Assembly (NCBI RefSeq): GCF_022953055.1
Contig: NZ_JALJEJ010000002.1
Coordinates: 744,001 to 808,000 of the forward strand
Length of the DNA: 64,000 nucleotides
Direction of reading: 5' to 3'
DNA from: Mucilaginibacter straminoryzae
Lineage (GTDB): Bacteria > Bacteroidota > Bacteroidia > Sphingobacteriales > Sphingobacteriaceae
This document shows, piece after piece, positions 36,988-46,264 of this stretch. The notes beneath the pieces were generated by a model. That model made no database searches. It saw only the letters and a list, made by a program, of their open reading frames with translations, and had not been told where the DNA came from. Within the stretch, counting starts at the first letter, position 1. Each line of letters begins with the position of its first letter. Both the position numbers and the translations under genes were made by a program.

Positions 36988-38460
36988 TCAGCCTACTAAT
37001 TCCTCTTCTGGCAACAACTCCCTTACGTCTACAATACGGCCTGTTACAGCGGCAGCAGCAGCGGTAAGCGGACTGGCCAGAATGGTGCGTGAATTTGGTC
37101 CCTGGCGGCCTTCGAAGTTTCTGTTTGATGTAGAAACACAATATTTACCAGCTGGGATTTTATCTTCATTCATTCCCAGGCAAGCGCTGCAACCCGGTTC
37201 TCTTAACGGAATACCTGCTGCTGCAAATACCTGATCCAGTCCTTCGCGGATGGCTTGCTCCTGCACTTGTTTAGAGCCGGGTACAATCCATACCTCTACG
37301 CCTTCGGCTTTTTTCTTTCCTTTCAGGAATTGGGCTACCTGGCGCAAATCTTCAATCCGCGAGTTAGTACAGCTGCCGATAAATACATAATCGATCGCCT
37401 TGCCTAACAAAGTATCATTATCATGCAAGCCCATGTAATTTAAGGCTTTTGCATAAGAGGTTTGCTCGGTAGGATCAACATCAACCGTATTTGGCACGTG
37501 CTGCGTAACACCAATGCCCATACCGGGATTAGTACCGTAGGTCACCATTGGCTCAATATCTTCAGCTTTAAAGCTTAAAACGCTGTCAAAAACAGCATCT
37601 TCGTCTGAATATAAAGTTTGCCAGTAAGCAACCGCTTTATCCCACTCCTCGCCTTTCGGTGCAAACTCGCGACCTTTTACGTAGTTGATGGTCGTTTCGT
37701 CAGGAGCGATCAAGCCGCCGCGTGCACCCATCTCGATACTCATGTTACAGATGGTCATGCGACCTTCCATGCTTAAAGACCGAATGGTATCGCCGGCATA
37801 TTCTACAAAATAACCTGTACCACCAGCAGCAGAAATCTGCGAAATGATGTACAGGATAATATCTTTAGCGCCCACGCCTTTCTGTAGCTTGCCGTTCACC
37901 TCAATCTTCATCCTTTTAGGGCGAGATTGCAGTAAACATTGCGTAGCCATTACCTGCTCTACCTGCGAGGTACCTATACCGAATGCAATTGCACCGAAGG
38001 CACCGTGTGTAGAAGTATGACTATCGCCGCAAACATACGTGCAGCCGGGACGGGTAATTCCAAGTTCTGGACCAATCACGTGCACAATACCCTGATAAGG
38101 GTGGCCTAAGCCATAAAGTTCGATGCCGAACTCTGCGCAGTTTCTGGTAAGCATATCTACCTGGTAACGGGAAAGCTCTTCCTTAATAGGCAGGTGCTGG
38201 TCCCAGGTAGGTACGTTATGATCGGCCGTGGCAACCGTTTGCTTTGGCCTGAAAACAGGCAAACCCCGCTTACGCAAGCCATCAAAAGCCTGCGGGCTGG
38301 TTACCTCGTGAATAAAATGGGTATCGATGTATAAAATATCCGGAAACCCTTCCTTGCTGCTCACCACGTGAGCATCCCAAATTTTATCGAAAAGGGTAGC
38401 CCCACCCCGACCCTCCCCTGTAGGGAGGGAGACCTTATTTTCTACAATATTTTCTGCCAT
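36988..38460 (-). CDS. leuC: 3-isopropylmalate dehydratase large subunit, with repeat-encoded N-terminal insert
   Basis: [4Fe-4S] isomerase of leucine synthesis. 490 residues from ATG 38460. Cluster-ligand cysteines appear in IGSCTNSR and in GCSACLGMN. The conserved start [12 protein letters not shown] of the family begins only at about residue 22; before it comes MAENIVENK and then [12 protein letters not shown], which is the direct translation of a CCTC palindrome (38398-38434). No ATG, GTG or TTG lies between the palindrome and the conserved block, so the repeat must be translated if the gene is functional. A second possible ATG is at 38472. Confidence 0.95.
   Translation of the reverse strand: MAENIVENKVSLPTGEGRGGATLFDKIWDAHVVSSKEGFPDILYIDTHFIHEVTSPQAFDGLRKRGLPVFRPKQTVATADHNVPTWDQHLPIKEELSRYQVDMLTRNCAEFGIELYGLGHPYQGIVHVIGPELGITRPGCTYVCGDSHTSTHGAFGAIAFGIGTSQVEQVMATQCLLQSRPKRMKIEVNGKLQKGVGAKDIILYIISQISAAGGTGYFVEYAGDTIRSLSMEGRMTICNMSIEMGARGGLIAPDETTINYVKGREFAPKGEEWDKAVAYWQTLYSDEDAVFDSVLSFKAEDIEPMVTYGTNPGMGIGVTQHVPNTVDVDPTEQTSYAKALNYMGLHDNDTLLGKAIDYVFIGSCTNSRIEDLRQVAQFLKGKKKAEGVEVWIVPGSKQVQEQAIREGLDQVFAAAGIPLREPGCSACLGMNEDKIPAGKYCVSTSNRNFEGRQGPNSRTILASPLTAAAAAVTGRIVDVRELLPEEELVG
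38398..38434. repeat. CCTC palindromic element inside leuC
   Basis: AGCCCCACCCCGACCCTCCC then CTGTAGGGAGGG: the family sequence, in frame in leuC codons about 10-21. Confidence 0.85.
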
Positions 38461-38490
38461 CTCTAAAATCAATTATAATAACCAACTAAA

Positions 38491-38526
38491 AGTCCTCCCC
38501 TTCTGGGGAGGATTTAGGAGGGGCTT
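38491..38526. repeat. CCTC palindromic element between ilvC and leuC
   Basis: AGTCCTCCCCTTCTGGGGAGG with a tail GGAGGGGCTT, occupying most of the 69-bp gap. Confidence 0.8.
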
Positions 38527-38529
38527 CTT

Positions 38530-39594
38530 TTAGCTAATGCTTTCTACCGCCTGGTTTTCAGGGCGAAGGCTGCGTACGGTTTTACCTGCTTGCCATAATT
38601 CACTTTCGCGAAGTTCTTTCAGTTCTTCGTTCAGTTTTTCGCGGTAATCAGGCTGGCTGTTAGAGTCGATAGAACGTTGTGATTCTTTACCAGTGGCTAC
38701 ACTTTCGTACAATTCTTCGAAAACAGGTTTAGTAGCATCACGGAATTTTTTCCACCAGTCTAACGCACCACGCTGTGCAGTGGTAGAACAGTTAGCATAC
38801 ATCCAATCCATACCGTTTTCTGCAACTAACGGCATTAAAGATTGGGTTAATTCTTCTACAGTTTCGTTAAACGCTTCTGATGGCGAGTGGCCTTTGCTGC
38901 GTAATACATCATACTGTGCAGCGAAGATACCCTGGATACAACCCATCAGTGTGCCGCGCTCGCCGGTTAAGTCGCTGAATACTTCTTTCTTGAAATCTGT
39001 TTCGAACAGGTAACCAGAACCTACTGCGATACCTAATGCTACTACACGATCCCATGCTTTACCGGTTGCATCCTGATAGATAGCGAAGCTTGAATTTAAG
39101 CCGCGACCTTGCAGGAACATACGGCGAAGTGAAGTACCTGAACCTTTAGGCGCTACCAGGAATACGTCAACATCTGCCGGAGGAACGATACCGGTTTGCT
39201 CGTTAAAAGTGATACCGAAACCGTGAGAGAAGTATAATGCTTTACCTGCAGTTAAATGCTTTTGAACAGTTGGCCATAATTCAATCTGCGCAGCGTCACT
39301 AAGCAGGTAGCAAATGATGGTTCCTTTTTCAAGTGCTTCTTCAATTTCGAACAGGGTTTCGCCAGGTACAAAGCCGTCTGCTACAGCTTTATCCCAGGTT
39401 TTAGAGTTTTTACGTTGACCAACAATTACGTTAATGCCATTGTCTTTTTGGTTAAGCGCCTGGCCCGGGCCTTGCACACCGTAACCAATAACGGCTACTG
39501 TTTCGTTACGTAATACTTCCTGTGCCTTTGAAAGCGGAAATTCATCGCGGGTTACTACATTTTCTTCAGTACCGCCGAAATTTAATTTTGCCAT
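38530..39594 (-). CDS. ilvC: Ketol-acid reductoisomerase
   Basis: Isomerises and reduces acetolactate in valine and isoleucine synthesis. 354 residues with the Rossmann motif AVIGYGVQGPGQ (about 34-45), VGQRKNSKTW after beta-2 (residues that usually set NADPH use), VAPKGSG and the knotted C-terminal domain with ERGTLMGCIQG. This is the single-knot class I type with a Bacteroidetes-like sequence. ATG at 39594. Confidence 0.97.
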   Translation of the reverse strand: MAKLNFGGTEENVVTRDEFPLSKAQEVLRNETVAVIGYGVQGPGQALNQKDNGINVIVGQRKNSKTWDKAVADGFVPGETLFEIEEALEKGTIICYLLSDAAQIELWPTVQKHLTAGKALYFSHGFGITFNEQTGIVPPADVDVFLVAPKGSGTSLRRMFLQGRGLNSSFAIYQDATGKAWDRVVALGIAVGSGYLFETDFKKEVFSDLTGERGTLMGCIQGIFAAQYDVLRSKGHSPSEAFNETVEELTQSLMPLVAENGMDWMYANCSTTAQRGALDWWKKFRDATKPVFEELYESVATGKESQRSIDSNSQPDYREKLNEELKELRESELWQAGKTVRSLRPENQAVESIS

Positions 39595-39611
39595 TGTTTT
39601 TTATTGTTAAT

Positions 39612-39663
39612 GATTACACCGGTTTATCATCCTGAACTTATCAAAGGATTGATTACACCGGTT
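39612..39663. repeat. Short TCATCCTGA-type element flanked by 13-bp direct repeats
   Basis: GATTACACCGGTT occurs at 39612-39624 and again at 39651-39663. Between them is a 26-bp degenerate copy of the TGTCATCCTGAGCTTGTCG element (39625-39650), as if inserted with target duplication. Confidence 0.85.
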
Positions 39664-39692
39664 AAAGTTGATTACTTGTTTATTTTATGTTG

Positions 39693-39728
39693 CCTCACCC
39701 CATTCCCCTCTCCCGAGGGAGAGGGGCT
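39693..39728. repeat. CCTC palindromic element in the ilvN-ilvC gap
   Basis: CCTCACCCCATTCCCCTC followed by TCCCGAGGGAGAGGGG. Confidence 0.75.
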
Positions 39729-39757
39729 TTTAAGGCTACTTTATAATATTTTAACTA

Positions 39758-39782
39758 TTCCCCCTTTAGGGGGTTAGGGGGC
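39758..39782. repeat. CCTC-type palindrome abutting the ilvN stop
   Basis: TTCCCCCTTTAGGGGG with a TTAGGGGG tail; one base before the ilvN stop codon. Confidence 0.7.
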
Positions 39783-40433
39783 TTACATCGTAAACACCTT
39801 TTGCCCCTGGTTCAGGTATTCATTCTCGATGACGTCTTCACCAGGCTCGCGGCGCTCGAATTCGCGTAATTTAGAGTTGAACCCTTCGCTGTCTTTAATA
39901 ATCGCCACACGTGCGCTACGTACAAACTCGATGAGGCCGAAAGGCTGCAATACTTTGATCAGGTTGTCGGTTTCTTCGCGGTGACCGGTGGTTTCAAACA
40001 CGATATAATCTTTACGGATCACTACCGCACGGGCGCCATTTTCGCGCAGCAGACGTTCCACCTGCACCTTTTCTGCAATTACATCTGCCGGTACTTTGTA
40101 AAGCGCCATTTCCTGCCAGATTACATCTGCATTGGTATGATAGTACACTTTCAATACCTCTACCTGCTTTTCAATCTGGCGGCAAAGTTTGCGAACCACA
40201 TCTTCAGTCTCGGTGATCACAATATTAAAACGGTGGATGCTATCGATCTCTGAAGGTGAAGTGTTAAGGCTGTCGATATTAATTTTACGACGGGTAAAGA
40301 TGATGGCGATGCGATTAAGCAAGCCAATCTGGTTTTCTGTATATACGGTGATATTAAATTCCTGCTTAACGGCCCCTCCCTGGCCCTCCCCCAAGGGGAG
40401 GGAAGTTGAAGCTTGTGTCTTTTGAATTTCCAT
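39783..40433 (-). CDS. ilvN: Acetolactate synthase small subunit, with repeat-encoded N-terminal insert
   Basis: Regulatory subunit that confers valine feedback on IlvB. 216 residues with an ACT domain (FNITVYTENQIGLLNRIA, shown in part: TVYTENQIGLLNRIA, about 28-42) and the C-terminal small-subunit domain (YIVFETTGHREETDNL). Usual length is 160-190. Residues about 9-22 (STSLPLGEGQGGAV) are the translation of a CCTC palindrome at 40371-40408. The only alternative start downstream of the ATG at 40433 is a TTG inside the palindrome. Confidence 0.94.
   Translation of the reverse strand: MEIQKTQASTSLPLGEGQGGAVKQEFNITVYTENQIGLLNRIAIIFTRRKINIDSLNTSPSEIDSIHRFNIVITETEDVVRKLCRQIEKQVEVLKVYYHTNADVIWQEMALYKVPADVIAEKVQVERLLRENGARAVVIRKDYIVFETTGHREETDNLIKVLQPFGLIEFVRSARVAIIKDSEGFNSKLREFERREPGEDVIENEYLNQGQKVFTM
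40371..40408. repeat. CCTC palindromic element inside ilvN
   Basis: GGCCCCTCCCTGGCCCTCCC then CCAAGGGGAGGG; in frame near the ilvN start. Confidence 0.85.
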
Positions 40434-40447
40434 TTCTTCTATATTTT

Positions 40448-40476
40448 AGCCCTCCCTTTGGGAGGGTGGGGTGGGC
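40448..40476. repeat. CCTC palindromic element between ilvB and ilvN
   Basis: AGCCCTCCCTTTGGGAGGG with a TGGGGTGGGC tail, filling the 44-bp gap. Confidence 0.8.
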
Positions 40477-40477
40477 A

Positions 40478-42226
40478 CTATTTTAATCTGATTTCGCTTA
40501 CACTACAACCTTGAGGTACCATCGGGAACACGTTGTTCTCTTTAGTCACCATTACTTCCAGCAGGAAAGATCCTTTGTGGTTTAGCATGGCTTCCAGCGC
40601 GCCTTTTAAATCGGCACGGTCTGAAATGCTTTTACCTGCAATACCGTAACCTTCTGCTACCTTAACAAAATCAGGGCTTTGTATATCTACGAATGAGTAG
40701 CGACGCTCGTTAAACAGTTCTTGCCACTGGCGAACCATGCCTAAGAACTGGTTATTCAGAATCAGGATTTTTACATCTACACCACTTTGCATAATGGTGC
40801 CCAATTCCTGTATAGTCATCTGGAAACCGCCATCACCAATTACCGCTACCACGGTACGATCCGGCGTACCAAATTTTGCACCAATTGCAGCCGGAAGGGC
40901 AAAGCCCATGGTTCCTAAACCACCACTGGTTACGTTGCTACGGGTTTTGTTCAGTTTGGCATAGCGGCAGGCCACCATCTGGTGCTGGCCCACGTCGGTC
41001 ACAATAACCGCCTCGCCGTTGGTTAAAGTATTCAGCGTATCAATTACTTCGCCCATGGTCATTTCACCAGTCTGCGGATGAAGTTCTTTATCAATAACCG
41101 CTTCGTTTTCCTGGCGGGTAAATTCGTTAAAGCGTGCCAACCATTCTGTATGCTGCTTCTGCTCCACCGCAGCAGTTAACAACGGCAACGTTTCTTTACA
41201 ATCGCCCCAAACAGGTACGGTTGTTTTCACGTTCTTATCGATTTCTGCGGGGTCGATATCCAGGTGGATAATTTTAGCCTGCTTTGCATATTTGTCTAAG
41301 CGACCGGTTACACGGTCGTCAAAACGCATGCCGATAGCAATCAATACATCACACTCGTTCGTCAGCACGTTCGGGCCATAGTTACCATGCATACCCAGCA
41401 TACCTACGTTCAGCGGGTGGTCTGACGGAATAGCGCCTGCTCCTAAAATGGTCCATGCAGATGGAATGCCTGATTTTTCTACAAAAGCTTTAAACTCCTG
41501 CTCTGCACTTCCCAGCAAAACACCTTGGCCCCAAAGTATAAATGGCTTCTCTGCTTTGTTAATCAGCTCTGCCGCTTCCTTGATGTATTTCTCGCGAACG
41601 ATCGGTTTCGGACGATAGCTGCGGATATGGTTACAAGGGGTATATCCTTTAAATTGGAATTTCTGGATCTGCGCATTCTTGGTAATGTCGATCAGCACCG
41701 GACCAGGGCGACCGGTACGTGCGATATAAAACGCCTTAGCAATAGCTTCCGGAATTTCGTTTGCATCGGTAACCTGGTAGTTCCATTTGGTAACCGGGGT
41801 AGTAATGTTGATCACGTCAGTCTCCTGGAAGGCATCGGTACCTAACAAGTGCGCAAACACCTGGCCGGTGATACAAACTAAAGGAGTACTATCTATCTGT
41901 GCGTCTGCTAAACCGGTTACCAGGTTAGTTGCGCCCGGACCGCTAGTAGCAAACACCACACCTACTTTACCAGAGGTGCGCGCATAACCCTGCCCGGCGT
42001 GGATACCGCCCTGCTCGTGGCGGACCAAAATATGATTCAGCTTATCATTGTAATCATACAGTGCATCGTAGACCGGCATAATAGCGCCGCCCGGATATCC
42101 GAAGACGACGTCGACGCCCTCTGCAATAAGCGCCTCTAATAAGGCTGCCGATCCCGTAAGCTCTACTGCTGCCTGCTGTTCAGGCGCAGCTTCTAACTCC
42201 TGCTGTGCAATTGCTGTCTCGTTCAT
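40478..42226 (-). CDS. ilvB: Acetolactate synthase large subunit
   Basis: Thiamin-diphosphate enzyme that makes acetolactate or acetohydroxybutyrate. 582 residues: N-terminal Pyr domain with GYPGGAIMPVYD and the catalytic Glu in LVRHEQGG, central FAD-binding domain, and C-terminal PP domain with GDGGFQMTIQEL and the metal site ending LNNQ. ATG at 42226. Pairs with IlvN just downstream. Confidence 0.97.
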   Translation of the reverse strand: MNETAIAQQELEAAPEQQAAVELTGSAALLEALIAEGVDVVFGYPGGAIMPVYDALYDYNDKLNHILVRHEQGGIHAGQGYARTSGKVGVVFATSGPGATNLVTGLADAQIDSTPLVCITGQVFAHLLGTDAFQETDVINITTPVTKWNYQVTDANEIPEAIAKAFYIARTGRPGPVLIDITKNAQIQKFQFKGYTPCNHIRSYRPKPIVREKYIKEAAELINKAEKPFILWGQGVLLGSAEQEFKAFVEKSGIPSAWTILGAGAIPSDHPLNVGMLGMHGNYGPNVLTNECDVLIAIGMRFDDRVTGRLDKYAKQAKIIHLDIDPAEIDKNVKTTVPVWGDCKETLPLLTAAVEQKQHTEWLARFNEFTRQENEAVIDKELHPQTGEMTMGEVIDTLNTLTNGEAVIVTDVGQHQMVACRYAKLNKTRSNVTSGGLGTMGFALPAAIGAKFGTPDRTVVAVIGDGGFQMTIQELGTIMQSGVDVKILILNNQFLGMVRQWQELFNERRYSFVDIQSPDFVKVAEGYGIAGKSISDRADLKGALEAMLNHKGSFLLEVMVTKENNVFPMVPQGCSVSEIRLK

Positions 42227-42232
42227 AAATTT

Positions 42233-42266
42233 GGCCTCTCCCTAACCCTCTCCTGGAGGAGAGGGA
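42233..42266. repeat. CCTC palindromic element upstream of ilvB
   Basis: GGCCTCTCCCTAACCCTC then TCCTGGAGGAGAGGG, 6 bp upstream of the ilvB ATG. It is immediately followed by a heptad-like array. Confidence 0.85.
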
Positions 42267-42289
42267 ATTTTATTTGTTGATTTTATTTC

Positions 42290-42333
42290 TTTCGGACTTA
42301 CTAACTTTCGGACTTGCCGACTTATTACTTATT
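42290..42333. repeat. Heptad-like array (TTTCGGA/ACTTATT type) after ilvD
   Basis: TTTCGGA at 42290 and 42306, ACTTATT at 42320 and 42327; phase is 7 bp with a 2-bp slip. It overlaps the ilvD stop. Confidence 0.6.
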
Positions 42334-44035
42334 CTCCGTCTGTTATGCAGCCTTCTGCTGCTGTGCTTACACTTTTAGCGTATTTATATAGAACACCTTT
42401 TTTCGCTTTCAATTCTGGCTGAACCCAGGCTGCTTTTCTTGCCGCCAGTTCTTCGTCGCTGATCATTACGTTAATGGTGTTATTAATCGCGTCGATCTCA
42501 ATGCGATCATCATCCTTAACAATGGCAATGTTTCCTCCGTCATAAGCTTCCGGGGTGATGTGGCCTACCACGAAACCGTGCGTTCCGCCACTGAAACGGC
42601 CATCAGTAATTAACGCTACAGAGCTACCTAAGCCTGCGCCGAAGATAGCAGAGGTTGGTTTCAGCATTTCCGGCATACCCGGAGCACCTTTCGGCCCCAC
42701 ATTGCGGATTACTACCACATCACCGGCTCTCACACGGCCACTTTGGATACCGTGGATCAGTTCAAATTCTCCGTCGAATACTCTTGCCGGGCCTTCGAAA
42801 CGTTCGCCCTCTTTACCGGTGATCTTCGCTACAGAACCGCCTGTTGCCAGGTTTCCGTACAGGATCTGCAAGTGCCCGGTAGCTTTTATCGGCTGCTCAA
42901 CCGGGAAAATGATTTTCTGGGTATCGAAATCAAGGTCTGGTGCGTCGGCTAAGTTTTCTGCCAGTGTTTTACCGGTTACGGTCAAACACTCGCCATGTAA
43001 CCAGCCTAACTTTAACAGATATTTCATTACCGCCGGTACACCGCCAATTTTGTGCAGGTCTTCCATCATGTACTTACCGCTTGGCTTCATATCGGCTAAC
43101 AGCGGGGTACGGTTAGAAAGCTCCTGGAAATCATCTTGTGTCAACGGAACGTTAACGCTCTTGGCTATTGCCAACAGGTGTAATACCGCGTTGGTGGAAC
43201 CGCCCATTACCATAATGGTGATAATAGCATTCTCGAATGCCTCGCGGGTCATGATATCTGAAGGTTTGATGTCCTTCTCTAATAAATGGTAGATCGCTTT
43301 ACCCGCTTCTACACATTCTTGTTTCTTTTCTTCGCTGGTAGCAGGGTTTGAAGATGAGTAAGGTAAACTCATGCCCAATGCTTCGATAGCCGCAGCCATG
43401 GTGTTAGCGGTATAGATACCACCGCAGGCACCTGCACCGGGGCAAGCATTTTTCACCACGCCCATAAAGTCTACATCATCAATAGTACCGGCGATTTTTT
43501 TACCTAAAGCCTCAAATGCCGATACTATGTTCAGGTCTTCGCCTTTCCAGTGGCCTGGCTTAATAGTACCGCCATATACCATAATAGACGGACGGTTTAA
43601 ACGCCCCATCGCAATTAACGAACCCGGCATGTTCTTATCACAACCAGGTACGGTGATCAGGCCGTCGTAATACTGGGCGCCGCAAACGGCTTCAATAGAA
43701 TCGGCAATAATATCCCGGCTTACTAATGAATAACGCATCCCTTCGGTTCCATTACTCATACCGTCGCTCACACCAATGGTATTAAAGATCAGGCCCACCT
43801 GGTTATTTTGCCATGTACTTTCTTTGATGATCTTGGCCAGATCATTCAGGTGCATGTTACAGGTGTTACCATCATACCCCATACTGGCAATGCCTACCTG
43901 GGGCTTTTTCATATCATCGTCTGTTAAACCAATACCGTAAAGCATTGCCTGGGCAGCCGGTTGGGTGGGGTCTGCAGTCAGCGTTTTGCTATAGCGGTTT
44001 AACTCGGTAGTAACAGTATCGGTAGTGGTATTCAT
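42329..44035 (-). CDS. ilvD: Dihydroxy-acid dehydratase
   Basis: Iron-sulfur dehydratase, last common step before the transaminase in valine and isoleucine synthesis. 568 residues with [14 protein letters not shown] (cluster Cys), CPGAGACGG and the C-terminal [19 protein letters not shown] at 44035. First gene of the branched-chain locus; its 307-bp upstream region has three dyads and probably holds the main control signals. Confidence 0.97.
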   Translation of the reverse strand: MNTTTDTVTTELNRYSKTLTADPTQPAAQAMLYGIGLTDDDMKKPQVGIASMGYDGNTCNMHLNDLAKIIKESTWQNNQVGLIFNTIGVSDGMSNGTEGMRYSLVSRDIIADSIEAVCGAQYYDGLITVPGCDKNMPGSLIAMGRLNRPSIMVYGGTIKPGHWKGEDLNIVSAFEALGKKIAGTIDDVDFMGVVKNACPGAGACGGIYTANTMAAAIEALGMSLPYSSSNPATSEEKKQECVEAGKAIYHLLEKDIKPSDIMTREAFENAIITIMVMGGSTNAVLHLLAIAKSVNVPLTQDDFQELSNRTPLLADMKPSGKYMMEDLHKIGGVPAVMKYLLKLGWLHGECLTVTGKTLAENLADAPDLDFDTQKIIFPVEQPIKATGHLQILYGNLATGGSVAKITGKEGERFEGPARVFDGEFELIHGIQSGRVRAGDVVVIRNVGPKGAPGMPEMLKPTSAIFGAGLGSSVALITDGRFSGGTHGFVVGHITPEAYDGGNIAIVKDDDRIEIDAINNTINVMISDEELAARKAAWVQPELKAKKGVLYKYAKSVSTAAEGCITDGE

Positions 44036-44342
44036 AACTTAAATAATAGCGATTTGTATAAGTTTAAATCGGTATTTGTAAGTTAGAGAGATACTAAAGT
44101 GGAAGCAATAGCACGAAGAAAAAAAATAAAATTAGAATTTTATTCTGAAATTTTTATTAAAAATGATATTTATTCTGATTTATATATAAAAAACAAAATA
44201 AAATAACTGAAGCTGTATACCAAATATGAAATTGGTATACGGTATATAAGCTATGCATGCATAGTATGAAGTGGAAATTCCGACGTAAAAATGCCGATGC
44301 ATCAGATTTTTGTCATTATTTTCATGACAAAGCTCCCTACTT
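44036..44342 (-). promoter_or_regulatory. ilvD upstream region with three dyads
   Basis: 307 bp, AT-rich and free of a convincing gene. Dyads: CTATGCATGCATAG (perfect 14-bp palindrome, 44251-44264); GTATACCAA / TTGGTATAC (perfect 9-bp inverted repeat, 44215-44240); TTTGTCAT / ATGACAAA (44309-44331). Overlapping the last dyad is a tiny minus-strand reading frame MKIMTKI with two Ile and a Thr codon, a possible but weak leader peptide. The first two dyads look like repressor sites. No T-box or known riboswitch is recognised. Confidence 0.5.
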
Positions 44343-45341
44343 TTAATAAACCAAATAACGGGTAAGCTGGATATTCAGTTTCTTACCAACGGGATATTTA
44401 TCCAACTCAAAATTCAACATTTTTAAAGTAACGTCGCCCTGGGTTAAAAACACTTCTTCAAACGCACCTTTAAATAAGGTATCGGTTACTTCCCACTTTT
44501 TTGGCGTAAAGCTATTAACCACTTTTATCCATTGCGGATAGATCACCACCTTACTGTAGTTGGTCCGGATGTTTAGCAGTTTAGCCTGTTCGCTGCTCAC
44601 CACATTACAATTAGCCAGCAAACCTGCGGTATAGAAATTCTTGGGTTGATTATATACTTCTACCGGGTGCCCGGTTTCTACCAACTCGCCATTTCGGAGT
44701 ACCACTAATTCGTCGGCCATAGAAAGTACCTCTGTAGGGTCATGCGAAACAATCACTACCGTCAGCCCTTCCTCTTTCACTACCCGGCGGATATCCTCCT
44801 GCAACCCTTCGCGAAAGCTGGTATCTACCTGGTTAAACGGTTCATCCAAAAACAAAACCTCCGGCTTTTTTACCAGGGCCCGGGCAATAGCCACGCGCTG
44901 CTTCTCGCCGCCGCTTAACAGGGTTACATTTTTTTCTGAAAGGTGCATCAGGTTCATTTGCTTCACGGCCTGCGCGGTCAGCTTTTGCTTCGCTACCAGA
45001 TCTGTATTCGGCAGCAGAGAGGCAATGTTATCCCAGATACTGGCATGCGGATTCAAGTCGTTGGTATCCTGCGTTACCATTTTCATCTTATCATGGCCGG
45101 GGATCAGCTTTTCTTCCGGCCCGATGATCCTCTCGCCTTTGAAGGTTACCTCGCCTTCCTGCGGCGATAATAACCCGTAAAGGATCCGCAGCAGCGTACT
45201 TTTGCCGCTACCGCTTTCGCCAATAATAGCGGTGATCTGCTTCGGCTTAATTTCCAGATCTACATAGCGTACGCCGGTGCCGTGTTTTCCCTGGAAGATT
45301 TTAGTAACCCCTGAAGCTTTTAAAAAAGGTGCTGCTGACAT
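44343..45341 (-). CDS. ABC transporter ATP-binding protein, orphan
   Basis: 332 residues with GESGSGKST (Walker A, about 41-49), LLSGGEKQR (signature), VLFLDEP (Walker B) and the H-loop in VSHDP. The C-terminal 90 residues resemble a divergent TOBE-like domain, as in PotA/FbpC/CysA importers for polyamines, iron or anions. No permease or binding protein gene is next to it, so the partner is elsewhere and the substrate is unknown. ATG at 45341. Confidence 0.9.
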   Translation of the reverse strand: MSAAPFLKASGVTKIFQGKHGTGVRYVDLEIKPKQITAIIGESGSGKSTLLRILYGLLSPQEGEVTFKGERIIGPEEKLIPGHDKMKMVTQDTNDLNPHASIWDNIASLLPNTDLVAKQKLTAQAVKQMNLMHLSEKNVTLLSGGEKQRVAIARALVKKPEVLFLDEPFNQVDTSFREGLQEDIRRVVKEEGLTVVIVSHDPTEVLSMADELVVLRNGELVETGHPVEVYNQPKNFYTAGLLANCNVVSSEQAKLLNIRTNYSKVVIYPQWIKVVNSFTPKKWEVTDTLFKGAFEEVFLTQGDVTLKMLNFELDKYPVGKKLNIQLTRYLVY

Positions 45342-45357
45342 TCAGGCAAAGATACAT

Positions 45358-45384
45358 AAAAACAAAGGCCGCAAAATGCGGCCT
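45358..45384 (-). terminator. Terminator of the outer-membrane barrel gene
   Basis: AGGCCGCA / TGCGGCCT perfect stem followed on the minus strand by TTGTTTTT, 29 bp after the stop. Confidence 0.8.
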
Positions 45385-45412
45385 AAGCGATATGAATAGA
45401 TTAAGAAAAATC

Positions 45413-46237
45413 TTAGAAACCAAACATAAACCCGAATGAAAAGTTTTTAAGGCCTTTTTGTGCCGGGCTGTTTTCAAACATATCGTTGAAGTAATATTTA
45501 GCGAACAAACCTGCACCACCGTACCCGATGCGGGCAAAAGCGCCATAGCGAAGTTTGGTAAAGTGGTAATCATCATTGAACTTTTGCTTACCATTTTCTT
45601 CGCTGATCTGTTTAACGCGACCATTCAACAACAGACCAATATCCGGACCGGCTACGAAGTGGAAGCGTTTGCCCCTGCTATCTTCTTTAGAACGGAAATC
45701 GAACGAAAGCGGGATGCGCAGGTAGCTGGATGAGAAACGGTTCTTTTCGTAATCGATATTATCCTGGCGGTATGTCAGCACCGGCTCATTAGGTAGTATG
45801 GTGATGTTATCACGAAGGCGGATATGTGTCCAGTCGAAACCACCTGAAAGGTAGATCTTGAATCCACTGGTGAAACGGTAACCAAATTGAAACACATCAA
45901 AACCTACGTTACTGGTTTTCCAGCTTCTGTAGCGCAGGAACTGGTTATTCGGCGATAAGGTAAAGCTGCCATTATCAACCAGTGTTGCCAAACCAATATC
46001 AAACCGGGCAAAAGTAAGGCCGAATGAGAAGCCGGGTGCTTTGCTATGCTGATGAATGGTGGTATCCCTGTGGCGATTAATGCTAAACTCTTTACGATCT
46101 TCATTATGGCCGAAGGAAATCTTAAACCCCTTTTTTTGGGTACTATCTGAAGTAGTTTTGGTTGAATCGGCTTTGCTTTGGGCAAAGGCGCCACTGGCTG
46201 CCGCACATACCAGCGCAGTGAATAATATACGTTTCAT
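45413..46237 (-). CDS. Outer-membrane beta-barrel protein
   Basis: 274 residues: signal peptide (AASGAFAQ), a polar Ser/Thr/Lys-rich spacer, then repeated amphipathic strands and a terminal SFGFMFGF, the usual ending of a small outer-membrane barrel (PorT/OmpX-like). Function unknown. It is downstream of the sigma factor and the TM protein gene with short gaps, so it may belong to that regulon. Confidence 0.82.
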   Translation of the reverse strand: MKRILFTALVCAAASGAFAQSKADSTKTTSDSTQKKGFKISFGHNEDRKEFSINRHRDTTIHQHSKAPGFSFGLTFARFDIGLATLVDNGSFTLSPNNQFLRYRSWKTSNVGFDVFQFGYRFTSGFKIYLSGGFDWTHIRLRDNITILPNEPVLTYRQDNIDYEKNRFSSSYLRIPLSFDFRSKEDSRGKRFHFVAGPDIGLLLNGRVKQISEENGKQKFNDDYHFTKLRYGAFARIGYGGAGLFAKYYFNDMFENSPAQKGLKNFSFGFMFGF

Positions 46238-46264
46238 AATTGTGTTGTATTTATGTTGGAGGAA

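Noticed and set aside
42555-43292. Long plus-strand open frame opposite ilvD
   Set aside because: It mirrors the codon structure of ilvD, has no recognisable domain, and overlaps a certain gene over its full length.
44181-44303. 40-codon open frame in the ilvD leader on the minus strand
   Set aside because: AT-driven composition, no start signal and no similarity that I recognise; treated as non-coding.
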